A DNA stretch of 38,724 bases from a virus. The stretch covers positions 1 to 38,724 of the IMG/VR virus record IMGVR_UViG_3300042987_001158. One strand, given 5' to 3'. Shown piece by piece: positions 20,571 to 27,669 of the stretch. Within the stretch, counting starts at the first letter, position 1. Each line of letters begins with the position of its first letter. The notes under the pieces were generated by a model that worked only from the letters and a program-made list of their open reading frames with translations, did no database searches and was not told the DNA's origin. A program made the translations under genes and the position numbers.

Positions 20571-23009
20571 ATGCAGGACCAACCTGAGACAGTCGATCTG
20601 TCCCTTGATCGGAGTTGTTGCCGCACCCTTGAAGATCAGCTGGCCCTTGAAGCCGAGATGTTCGACATCGGCAGGGACCGGGTGCTGTTCATGAACAACC
20701 GCTATGTCACTTGCCGCATGGAATCGCTGAGCCGTTACGGCACAGCCCTCACCGTGGCAGGGGTAGACAAGCTGATCCGTCAGATCAACTACCACTGCCG
20801 TCGCATGGAGAAAGGCGAGGCAGGCCGCAGCTACGCACTGCTTGGGCCCATGGCTGAAATGCCTGCCCGCAAGGTGGCAGCCGTCGCTGTGCGGGTGGTG
20901 ATGGACCAGATCACACAGACCACGAGGCTGCACCCACTGGCTCATGAGGTGGGCCAGATGCTGTGGATGGAGACCATGCTCCATCGGGCTACCAAGTGGG
21001 AGCTGAAGCTGCACAAGCGGGTACCCAAACGCCGTCGCCTGAAGGTGCAAGACATCACCCGCATGCAGAACAGCCAGATGTGGGATGCCCGGGAACGACT
21101 GGCCACCGGTGTGTTCTTGGTGCAGCTGATCGCCACCCACACCGGCCTTATCGAGGTCTACATGGAGCGGCAAGGCATCAAGACCGTGCGCATGGTGCGG
21201 GCCACTGATGGCTGCATGCAGTGGATCAAAGGCGTTACCTGCACCCAAGAGCTGCTGTCGCCACTGATCATGCCGATGGTGTACCCAGCCAAGACTTGGA
21301 CCACACCACTGGATGGTGGGTACTACACCCCTGAGGTGTGGGGCAACACGCTGATCAAGACCGACAGCGAGATCGTCGCCAAAGAAACCAAGGGAGATGA
21401 GCCGTTCATCCGTGCCGCCAACATGCAGCAGCAGGTGGCATGGCAAGTCAACAACTGGATGCTGCACCAGCTGCACTACGCCTGGGACCGCAGCTTGGAG
21501 ATCGGCAAGCTCATGCCACGTGAGGGGTGGGAGGTACCGCCCTACCCCAAGCACCTACCGGACGACCACCCGGACATTACCCAGTGGAAGTTCAACGCAC
21601 GGCAGATCCATGAGAAGAACGACAACGCCAAGCACCGCAAGGTGGCCACTGCCAAGCAGCTGTGGCTGGCCGAGAAGTTCACCGGTGAGCGGGCCCTCTA
21701 CTACCCAATGCAGCTGGACTTCAGGGGTAGGTATTACTACCGACCACCGTTTCTGAATCCACAGGCCAACGACATCGGTCGCTCCCTGCTGCAGTTCGCA
21801 GAAGGCACACCACTACGCAGCAAGACCGAAGCCAACTGGCTGAAGATCCACGGCGCCAACCTCTACGGCCACGGCAAGCTGACCTGGAACGCACGGCTGG
21901 ACTGGGCCAACGACAACGCCGCGGCCATCAACGCTGCAGGCAATGACCCCTGGTCGTACTCCGACTTCTGGACCAAGGCCTCAGACCCGTGGCAGTTCCT
22001 TGCCTTCTGCCGTGCCCACTACCAGTGGCACCAAGCGGCACTCAAAGGCGACACCTACGTCTGTCAGCTCCCGGTCCAACTGGACTGCACCTGCTCTGGC
22101 ATCCAGCACTACGCCGCCTTCCTGCGCAACGAAGGCATGGCCAGCCTGGTCAACCTGCTGCCATCGGAGAAACCACAGGACATCTACAACGCCCTGATCG
22201 ACAGGGTGCTGGACATCCTGCGCAACGACGACAACCCCGACGCTGCCAAGTGGTTGAGCCTGCAGCCTGACCGCACGCTGGGCAAGAACATCGTCATGAC
22301 CCTGCCGTACTCGGCCAGTCGTCGTGCCGTGTTCGGCTTCTGCCAGCAGTGGGCATGCGAGCGAGGCACCGACCTCTACGGCATGGACTGCTGGGCCTTC
22401 AAGCGGGGTGCCATTGGCACCTGCCACTACATGGCCACCATCCTGTACCGGGAGACGTCGGACCTGATCGGCCCTGCACGGGATGCCATGCAATGGTTCA
22501 AGCGGGTAGGCCGTGTTGCTGGCGAGAACAACATCGCCCTGCACTGGCACTCACCCTCTGGCCTGTACGTGCGGCAGACCTACGAGAACTACAGGTACAC
22601 CCGCATCAAACTGCACCACCTGTCGACCGTGCCCATGGACTTGCGGTCGTATCACATCCCGGCTGGCCTGGACCCCATGCGCATGGGCAATGGGCTCAGC
22701 CCCAACGTCGTCCATTCCATGGACGCCAGCCACATGGCACTGGCCACCATCCGTGCCATGGAAGGTGGGGTCCGCAACCTTGGAGGAATCCATGACTGCT
22801 TCAGCACGACCCCCGCCGAGATGGAGACCCTGCGTGATGCAGTGCGCTCCAGCTTCGCTGATCTCTACAGCCACGACTGGTACACCACCATCACCGATGA
22901 GCTGCTGGCCCAGATCCCTGAGGAGCTGAGGTCAACCCTGCCACCCCGTCCCATGCTGGGCGGGCTGGACGTCAACCACGTTCGCCAAGCCGACTATTTC
23001 ATCTCATGA
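20571..23009 (+). CDS. T7-type single-subunit DNA-directed RNA polymerase
   Basis: An 812-residue polymerase that transcribes phage middle and late genes. The palm and fingers motifs match the T7 enzyme: Asp383 in LDFRGRYYYRP (T7 Asp537), Lys572 and Tyr580 in GKNIVMTLPYS (T7 Lys631 and Tyr639, with the same spacing of eight) and Asp742 in GGIHDCF (T7 Asp812). The N-terminal part is shorter than in T7 (883 residues in total), as in other cyanopodoviruses. The start is ATG 20571, about 55 bases after attP, and no strong ribosome-binding site is seen. If the phage integrated at attP, this gene would be separated from the integrase by the whole prophage. The stop overlaps the SSB start. Confidence 0.97.
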   Translation: MQDQPETVDLSLDRSCCRTLEDQLALEAEMFDIGRDRVLFMNNRYVTCRMESLSRYGTALTVAGVDKLIRQINYHCRRMEKGEAGRSYALLGPMAEMPARKVAAVAVRVVMDQITQTTRLHPLAHEVGQMLWMETMLHRATKWELKLHKRVPKRRRLKVQDITRMQNSQMWDARERLATGVFLVQLIATHTGLIEVYMERQGIKTVRMVRATDGCMQWIKGVTCTQELLSPLIMPMVYPAKTWTTPLDGGYYTPEVWGNTLIKTDSEIVAKETKGDEPFIRAANMQQQVAWQVNNWMLHQLHYAWDRSLEIGKLMPREGWEVPPYPKHLPDDHPDITQWKFNARQIHEKNDNAKHRKVATAKQLWLAEKFTGERALYYPMQLDFRGRYYYRPPFLNPQANDIGRSLLQFAEGTPLRSKTEANWLKIHGANLYGHGKLTWNARLDWANDNAAAINAAGNDPWSYSDFWTKASDPWQFLAFCRAHYQWHQAALKGDTYVCQLPVQLDCTCSGIQHYAAFLRNEGMASLVNLLPSEKPQDIYNALIDRVLDILRNDDNPDAAKWLSLQPDRTLGKNIVMTLPYSASRRAVFGFCQQWACERGTDLYGMDCWAFKRGAIGTCHYMATILYRETSDLIGPARDAMQWFKRVGRVAGENNIALHWHSPSGLYVRQTYENYRYTRIKLHHLSTVPMDLRSYHIPAGLDPMRMGNGLSPNVVHSMDASHMALATIRAMEGGVRNLGGIHDCFSTTPAEMETLRDAVRSSFADLYSHDWYTTITDELLAQIPEELRSTLPPRPMLGGLDVNHVRQADYFIS

Positions 23010-23644
23010 GCAACTTCCAGATCATCGACAAGATCCGCATCACCAGCCCGACCTGCCGCCTGCAGTACCCCAAGCTCATCGAACCCGACACCAAGTTCAA
23101 CCCTGAGGGTGTGTACCGAGTGACCGGTGTCATCGACGCAGCCGATGCAGACGCCATCTCCACCCAGCTGGATGAACTGCTGAACCGCCATAAGGAATCC
23201 CTTAAGGCGCAGTCACCCACCACCAAGTTCAAGCTGGCCGACCTGCCCTACGGCTTTGAAGAACTGGACGGCAAGCCCAGCTTCGTGGTCAAGGCCAAGC
23301 AGAAAGCAAGCGGCATGGACCGTGACGGTCGTCGTTGGACCGCAGCCCCTGCCCTGTTCGATGCCAAGGGTGTGCCCATCAAGGACCGCAACCAGCTGAA
23401 GGACATGTGGTCCGGCACTGTCGGTCGCATCAGCTTCGACGCTTGCCCCTTCTACCAAGCAGCCATTGGTGCCGGGATTACCCTGCGTCTCCGGGCTGTA
23501 CAGATCATCAGTCTGGTGGAAGGAGGCGGCAGTGCCGAGAGCTACGGGTTCGGGGAAGAGGACGGCTTCTCCACCACGACGGACACCCCGGCGGTCCCGT
23601 TCGACAGCAGCACCAGCATCCCCTTCGACGACGGCGACTTCTAA
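23006..23644 (+). CDS. ssb: Single-stranded DNA-binding protein, T7 gp2.5-like
   Basis: A 212-residue protein, close to T7 gp2.5 (232). It coats single-stranded DNA and recruits replication partners. The OB-fold body includes LQYPKLIEPDTKFNPEGVYR, DLPYGFEELDGKPSFVVKAK and ITLRLRAVQIISLVEGGG. The C-terminus is acidic and ends with IPFDDGDF, the acidic tail with a terminal Phe that in T7 contacts the polymerase and helicase. It starts in an ATGA overlap with the polymerase gene, and its last 113 bases are shared with the endonuclease gene in another frame. Because no phage DNA polymerase is found, the tail may instead contact host enzymes; this is inference. Confidence 0.9.
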   Translation: MSNFQIIDKIRITSPTCRLQYPKLIEPDTKFNPEGVYRVTGVIDAADADAISTQLDELLNRHKESLKAQSPTTKFKLADLPYGFEELDGKPSFVVKAKQKASGMDRDGRRWTAAPALFDAKGVPIKDRNQLKDMWSGTVGRISFDACPFYQAAIGAGITLRLRAVQIISLVEGGGSAESYGFGEEDGFSTTTDTPAVPFDSSTSIPFDDGDF

Positions 23645-24014
23645 GTTCCGCTCAAAGTTTGAGCAGCACGTCGCCGGCTCATTAAACAAACGGGGCCTTC
23701 CCTTTCACTACGAGGGGCGGGCCCTGCCCTACACCATCCAAGCCACGTACACCCCTGACTTCTGCTTGCCGAACGGGGTGATCGTGGAAACCAAAGGTCT
23801 CTTCCCCACCGAGGACCGCCGCAAGATGCTCGCCGTTAAGGCGCAGTACCCACAGCTGGACATCCGCATCTGCTTCCAGAAGGCAGACGCAAAGCTGTCA
23901 CGCAGACCACGGGCACTGACCTACGCACAGTGGGCACAGCGGCATGGCTTCCCGTGGTGTGAAGGATCCATACCTTCTGCCTGGTTCGATGCCGTCCAAG
24001 TTCCTGAAGCATGA
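23532..24014 (+). CDS. Endonuclease I (Holliday junction resolvase), T7 gp3-like
   Basis: A 160-residue protein if started at GTG 23532, which has a perfect AGGAGG five bases upstream (23521-23526); no ATG exists in a suitable place. It resolves branched DNA and degrades host DNA. The T7 catalytic set is present: Glu44 in SKFEQH, Asp76 in YTPDFCLPNG, Glu86 and Lys88 in VETKG, with the same Asp-Glu-Lys spacing as in T7 (10 and 2). The first ~37 residues are Arg/Pro/Ser/Thr-rich and lie entirely within the SSB coding region in another frame. The 3' end overlaps the primase-helicase start by about 26 bases. Confidence 0.9.
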   Translation: MPRATGSGKRTASPPRRTPRRSRSTAAPASPSTTATSKFRSKFEQHVAGSLNKRGLPFHYEGRALPYTIQATYTPDFCLPNGVIVETKGLFPTEDRRKMLAVKAQYPQLDIRICFQKADAKLSRRPRALTYAQWAQRHGFPWCEGSIPSAWFDAVQVPEA

Positions 24015-25611
24015 GCCGTGTCCCCAGTGCAACAGCAAGGACAACGCCGCCCGCTTTGACGACGGTCACCTCCACTGCTTCGGCTGCGGCTACCAAGAAC
24101 AACCCACCACCCAAGAGAAGGCGCACCCGCCACGTATGCCAGTCGCCGTCAAACCACCACCCGTCACACCGCTGATCGAGTTCACCACCATCAAGGAACT
24201 CAGCAAGCGCGGCATCACCGCCGACACTTGCAAGCACTTCAACTACGGCACCAGCACCCACCAAGGGCAGCCGGTGCAGGTGGCTGAGTACCGCAACCAG
24301 AAGGGCGACGTTGTTGCCCAGCACGTCCGCTTCCCCGACAAGAAGTTCAGGTGGCTGGGCAGCACCACCGACATGCAGCTGTGGGGCCAGCACCTCTGGC
24401 GACAGGGTCATGGCTCTGGCAGCAACCTGTTCGTGGTGGTGACCGAAGGCGAGATCGACGCCATGTCGGTCAGCCAGGTGCAAGGCAACAAGTTCCCTGT
24501 GGTGTCCCTGCCCAACGGGGCACAGTCGGCCAAGAAGTACCTGGCTGCCAACGCTGCATGGCTGGGTCAGTTCAGCCGCATCGTGCTGTGCTTCGACAAC
24601 GACGAGCCCGGTCGTCAGGCAGCAGAAGAAGCGTTGACCGTCCTGCCCTTGGGCAAGGTGGCCATCTGCCATCTGCCTCGCAAGGACGCCAACGAGATGC
24701 TGCAGGCCGGTGAAGGCCAGCAGCTACGCGACCTGCTGTGGAAGGCCACACCGTCCAGGCCAGACGGCATCGTCAACGCCAGCGAACTGTGGGATGAACT
24801 GATCCGTCCTGGTGCCACCGCTGTCGCCAACTACCCATGGCCACAGCTGGATCGCATGACCCACGGCTTCCGCAAAGGGGAGATGACGACGCTGGCCGCT
24901 GGATCCGGCATCGGCAAGTCGTCCATCTGCCGTCACATCGCCCACCACTTCCTATGCCATGGCTTGCGCATTGGCTACATCGCCCTTGAAGAGTCCATCC
25001 AACGGACCATGCAGGGCATCGTCGGGCTGGAGCTGGGCAAGCCCATCCACCTGGACCCCACGCTCGCCACCCAAGACGAGGTGCGCACCGGCTTTGACCG
25101 GGTGTTTGGCACTGGTCGCTGCTACTTGTACGACCACTTCGGATCCATGGATCCGGATCACCTGCTCAACAAGATCCGCTACCTGGCCGATGGCGAAGGC
25201 GCTGACCTCGTCATCCTTGACCACCTCACCATCGTCATCAGCGGCCTTGCTGATCTGGACGAGCGTCGTGCCATCGACGTCACCTGCACCAAGCTCCGAC
25301 AGGTGGTGGAACAGACTGGTGTCGGCCTGATCCTGGTCTCCCACCTAAAGCGACCGGAAGGCCGCGGCCATGAGGAAGGGGCGCAGACCTCCCTGTCGCA
25401 GCTGCGTGGCAGCCATGCCATCGCTCAGCTCAGCGACATGGTGATCGGCGCTGAACGCAACCAGCAGGGTGACCCTGCAGAACGCAACGAGCTGCAGCTA
25501 CGGGTCCTAAAGAACCGCTTCAGCGGACAGACAGGACTGGTGGACAAGCTGCTCTACGACCAGGAAACCGGCCGCTTGGTCGTGCCCATAAGTACCTACT
25601 TCGGAACCTGA
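23989..25611 (+). CDS. DNA primase-helicase, T7 gp4-like
   Basis: A 540-residue bifunctional enzyme. ATG 23989 is chosen because it places the zinc motif at the usual distance; an ATG at 23944 is further inside the endonuclease gene. The zinc-binding domain has Cys11, Cys14, Cys30 and Cys33 (CPQC...CFGC). The TOPRIM part shows VTEGEIDAMSVSQ and VLCFDNDEPGRQAA. The RecA-like helicase has Walker A GSGIGKSS at 305-312, the LEESIQRT segment, Walker B DLVILDHL and SHLKRPEGRGHEEG. It unwinds DNA and primes the lagging strand. It lies where T7 gene 4 lies, but the DNA polymerase gene that should follow is missing. Confidence 0.96.
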   Translation: MPSKFLKHEPCPQCNSKDNAARFDDGHLHCFGCGYQEQPTTQEKAHPPRMPVAVKPPPVTPLIEFTTIKELSKRGITADTCKHFNYGTSTHQGQPVQVAEYRNQKGDVVAQHVRFPDKKFRWLGSTTDMQLWGQHLWRQGHGSGSNLFVVVTEGEIDAMSVSQVQGNKFPVVSLPNGAQSAKKYLAANAAWLGQFSRIVLCFDNDEPGRQAAEEALTVLPLGKVAICHLPRKDANEMLQAGEGQQLRDLLWKATPSRPDGIVNASELWDELIRPGATAVANYPWPQLDRMTHGFRKGEMTTLAAGSGIGKSSICRHIAHHFLCHGLRIGYIALEESIQRTMQGIVGLELGKPIHLDPTLATQDEVRTGFDRVFGTGRCYLYDHFGSMDPDHLLNKIRYLADGEGADLVILDHLTIVISGLADLDERRAIDVTCTKLRQVVEQTGVGLILVSHLKRPEGRGHEEGAQTSLSQLRGSHAIAQLSDMVIGAERNQQGDPAERNELQLRVLKNRFSGQTGLVDKLLYDQETGRLVVPISTYFGT

Positions 25612-25844
25612 TGGACTGCCCACAATGCGCGGCCGACAAAAGCCGCATCCGAGTGCAACTGTCCCGGCATGACACCGTCGAATCCATCGTGCGTCGCCGC
25701 ATCTGCCTTGACTGCGGCTACGCCTGGTACACCTGCGAGGTTGAGCTGCCTGAGAGATCAACCCGCTGGGTGTGCGACGCCGACACCAACCACTACTCCG
25801 CCATTGAGCGGCTGCCCAAGTACCGCCGTCTGTTCTTCGCATGA
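25611..25844 (+). CDS. Stand-alone NrdR-like zinc ribbon protein
   Basis: A 77-residue protein. Cys3, Cys6, Cys32 and Cys35 (MDCPQC ... RRRICLDCGYAWYTCE) match the zinc-finger half of NrdR, the repressor of ribonucleotide reductase genes, including the RRR-x-CLDCG element that contacts DNA. The ATP-cone domain of NrdR is absent, and the C-terminus (TNHYSAIERLPKYRRLFF) is different. No reductase gene is present in the phage. It may bind host nrd promoters, or act as a general zinc-ribbon adaptor in replication; both are inferred. It starts in a TGATG overlap with the primase-helicase. Confidence 0.75.
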   Translation: MDCPQCAADKSRIRVQLSRHDTVESIVRRRICLDCGYAWYTCEVELPERSTRWVCDADTNHYSAIERLPKYRRLFFA

Positions 25845-26161
25845 AAACTGAACGCTTCGTCACCCCTGGCCTGCGCATTGAATACCAGTGGGACCGTTGG
25901 AACGGTGCGCTGTGGCTGGCATGGAAGCCTCATGTCTCCATGTGCTTCCGCGACACCAAGGAACTGATCCGCTTTTGCGCATGGCCCATCAAGACGCCCA
26001 CCGGCGACCTGCTGCGTGGCTGGGTCAGGGGTCTTGTGGATCAGCAACCTGCCATCGACGCACCACAACCGGCGGAATCGTTATCCGATGAGCTACTAGC
26101 CACCGGCTTTGGCCCTGAATGCCACGACGTCGACAACGACAACACCCGCACCGTGATCTGA
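25841..26161 (+). CDS. Hypothetical 106-residue protein in the replication block
   Basis: Starts in an ATGA overlap with the zinc ribbon gene. The product begins MKTERFVTPGLRIEYQWDRW and continues NGALWLAWKPHVSMCFRDTK; it is Trp-rich in the first half, and the last 35 residues are acidic and probably disordered. No domain recognised. It occupies part of the place where T7-like phages carry the DNA polymerase gene but is far too short to be one. Confidence 0.75.
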   Translation: MKTERFVTPGLRIEYQWDRWNGALWLAWKPHVSMCFRDTKELIRFCAWPIKTPTGDLLRGWVRGLVDQQPAIDAPQPAESLSDELLATGFGPECHDVDNDNTRTVI

Positions 26162-26162
26162 C

Positions 26163-26921
26163 ATGACCCTGCTCATCGACGCTGACTGGCTGGTTCATTC
26201 CGCCTGCGCTGCCTGCGAGGTGGACATCCGCTGGGATGAATGGATCAACACCCTGCACCTGGAGCAGGCCGACGTGAAGGACTTCATCACGATGCGGCTG
26301 GACTACTGGCGCGACCTGCTGTCTGACCAGCAGGTGGTGATGTGCTTCTCCGACTACCCCACCTTCAGGCATGACCTGTACCAGGAGTACAAGGCCAACC
26401 GGGTGGGCAAGCGCAAGCCCCTTGGCATGCGTGACGTCAGGCGCTGGGTTGAGCAGAGCTACGAGACCCGCACCTGTGTCGGCCTTGAAGCCGACGACGT
26501 CATGGGCCTGCTCGCCACCAACGGCGCCTATCCCAACCCGGTGACCGTCTCGGTGGACAAGGACATGCGCACAGTCCCCGGTTCACTGCTGGCCAAGGAA
26601 GAACTGGAGACTGTGTCGTTGCTGGAAGCCAACCGCACATGGATGAAGCAAGCCCTGACCGGTGACACCAGCGACAACTACCAAGGCCTCAAGGGCGTGG
26701 GTCCTGTCGGTGCCGAGAAGATCCTTGGTGCTGCTACGACACTGCCCGACATGTGGGAAAAGGTGGTGGCTGCCTACCAGAAAGCAGGCCTGACCTTGGC
26801 TGATGCTTTATTCAATGCACGCATGGCCCGCATCCTGCGTGCCGGGGACTATGACTTCAAGACGGGCGAAGTCCAGCTCTGGGATCCCGACCGTGACCCT
26901 GCAATGAAAATCAATGGATGA
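26163..26921 (+). CDS. 5'-3' exonuclease, T7 gp6-like (FEN/PIN family)
   Basis: A 252-residue nuclease that removes RNA primers and degrades host DNA. Metal-binding acidic residues appear in the expected order: LLIDADWLVHS at the start, CFSDYPTFRHDLYQEYKANR, GLEADDVMGLLA, VSVDKDMRTVPG and TGDTSDNYQGLKGVGPVGAE, the last being the helix-hairpin-helix DNA-binding element. The length is a little below T7 gp6 (300). It starts one base after the preceding stop codon and its end overlaps the next small gene. Confidence 0.92.
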   Translation: MTLLIDADWLVHSACAACEVDIRWDEWINTLHLEQADVKDFITMRLDYWRDLLSDQQVVMCFSDYPTFRHDLYQEYKANRVGKRKPLGMRDVRRWVEQSYETRTCVGLEADDVMGLLATNGAYPNPVTVSVDKDMRTVPGSLLAKEELETVSLLEANRTWMKQALTGDTSDNYQGLKGVGPVGAEKILGAATTLPDMWEKVVAAYQKAGLTLADALFNARMARILRAGDYDFKTGEVQLWDPDRDPAMKING

Positions 26922-27093
26922 GTATCTTTGGCCGCCAATTGACGAGGCGTTGATTAAGAAACTGGACGAGACGTTCCCTGAACTCTGTCCCGCAGAGGAC
27001 TGGAATGATCGCCAGATCTGGATCTACGTCGGCCAGCGCAACGTGGTCCGCATGTTGCGCTCGGTTTATCTTGAACAACAAGACGAGACTTGA
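26914..27093 (+). CDS. Hypothetical 59-residue acidic protein
   Basis: ATG 26914 overlaps the 3' end of the exonuclease gene by eight bases. The product begins MDEYLWPPIDEALIKKLDET, then FPELCPAEDWNDRQIWIYVG and a helix ending VYLEQQDET. It bridges the replication and morphogenesis blocks, and its stop is three bases before the next start. No family recognised. Confidence 0.65.
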   Translation: MDEYLWPPIDEALIKKLDETFPELCPAEDWNDRQIWIYVGQRNVVRMLRSVYLEQQDET

Positions 27094-27096
27094 CCT

Positions 27097-27669
27097 ATGT
27101 GCGGCGGCGGTTCCCGACCCAGCGCTCCCAAGCCACCCCCGGACCCCCGACTGGAGGTCAAGGATTACAAGCAGGTGGCCAAGGACATCGGCATCAGCAA
27201 CTTCAACAGCCAAGCGGACATCATCAAAGTCGAGCGGGAGATGGCCGCCCGCGAGACGGCTCGCATTGAACAGCGCTACGACGACCAGCGGGCAGCCGAC
27301 CAAGCCCGCATGGACACGCTGATGGCGCAGCAGCGGACTGACCAAGAGCGCATGCTGGGCGAGCAGCGGGCCACACAGCAGGCCCAGATGCAGGAGTACC
27401 GCGCATCCAGCGCAGCCGCTGCTGCTGCTGAGCAGGACCGCTACGAGCAGGCCCGGGCCGAAGCACAGGCACGGGCCGATGAACAGCGGCGCATTGCTCA
27501 AGCACCACCCGCCCCGCCGCCAAACCCCAGCGTCACTGACGTCAAGACCTCTTTGGAGATTGCGCCACTGGCTCGCATCACAGGCCGTGGTCGCCGTCGT
27601 TTCCGCACGGGCGGTGCTGCAGCAGCACCCGTGGCTACATCCCTTTCCATCCCTGGTGTTCGTAGCTGA
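27097..27669 (+). CDS. Coiled-coil protein upstream of the portal gene
   Basis: A 190-residue protein. It begins with MCGGGSRPSAPKPPPDPRLE; the MCGGG plus proline start is common in small phage virion-associated proteins encoded near the portal. Residues about 45-140 form a long Gln/Ala/Glu/Arg coiled coil (ARIEQRYDDQRAADQARMDT and so on). The C-terminus has a basic RGRRRFRTGG stretch and SLSIPGVR. I infer a structural or assembly role from its position; there is no catalytic motif. Confidence 0.78.
   Translation: MCGGGSRPSAPKPPPDPRLEVKDYKQVAKDIGISNFNSQADIIKVEREMAARETARIEQRYDDQRAADQARMDTLMAQQRTDQERMLGEQRATQQAQMQEYRASSAAAAAAEQDRYEQARAEAQARADEQRRIAQAPPAPPPNPSVTDVKTSLEIAPLARITGRGRRRFRTGGAAAAPVATSLSIPGVRS

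Noticed and set aside
20568-21554. A 328-codon minus-strand frame opposite the RNA polymerase gene
   Set aside because: The polymerase frame contains all catalytic residues; the antisense product is His/Leu-rich and resembles nothing.
23214-23223. A further CACCCACCAC copy
   Set aside because: It is inside the ssb coding region and not before a start codon, so it is treated as chance.
16779-26161. Auxiliary metabolic genes such as psbA, hli, talC or a ribonucleotide reductase
   Set aside because: None was found; the small genes do not match these families, and the NrdR-like protein is only a zinc ribbon.
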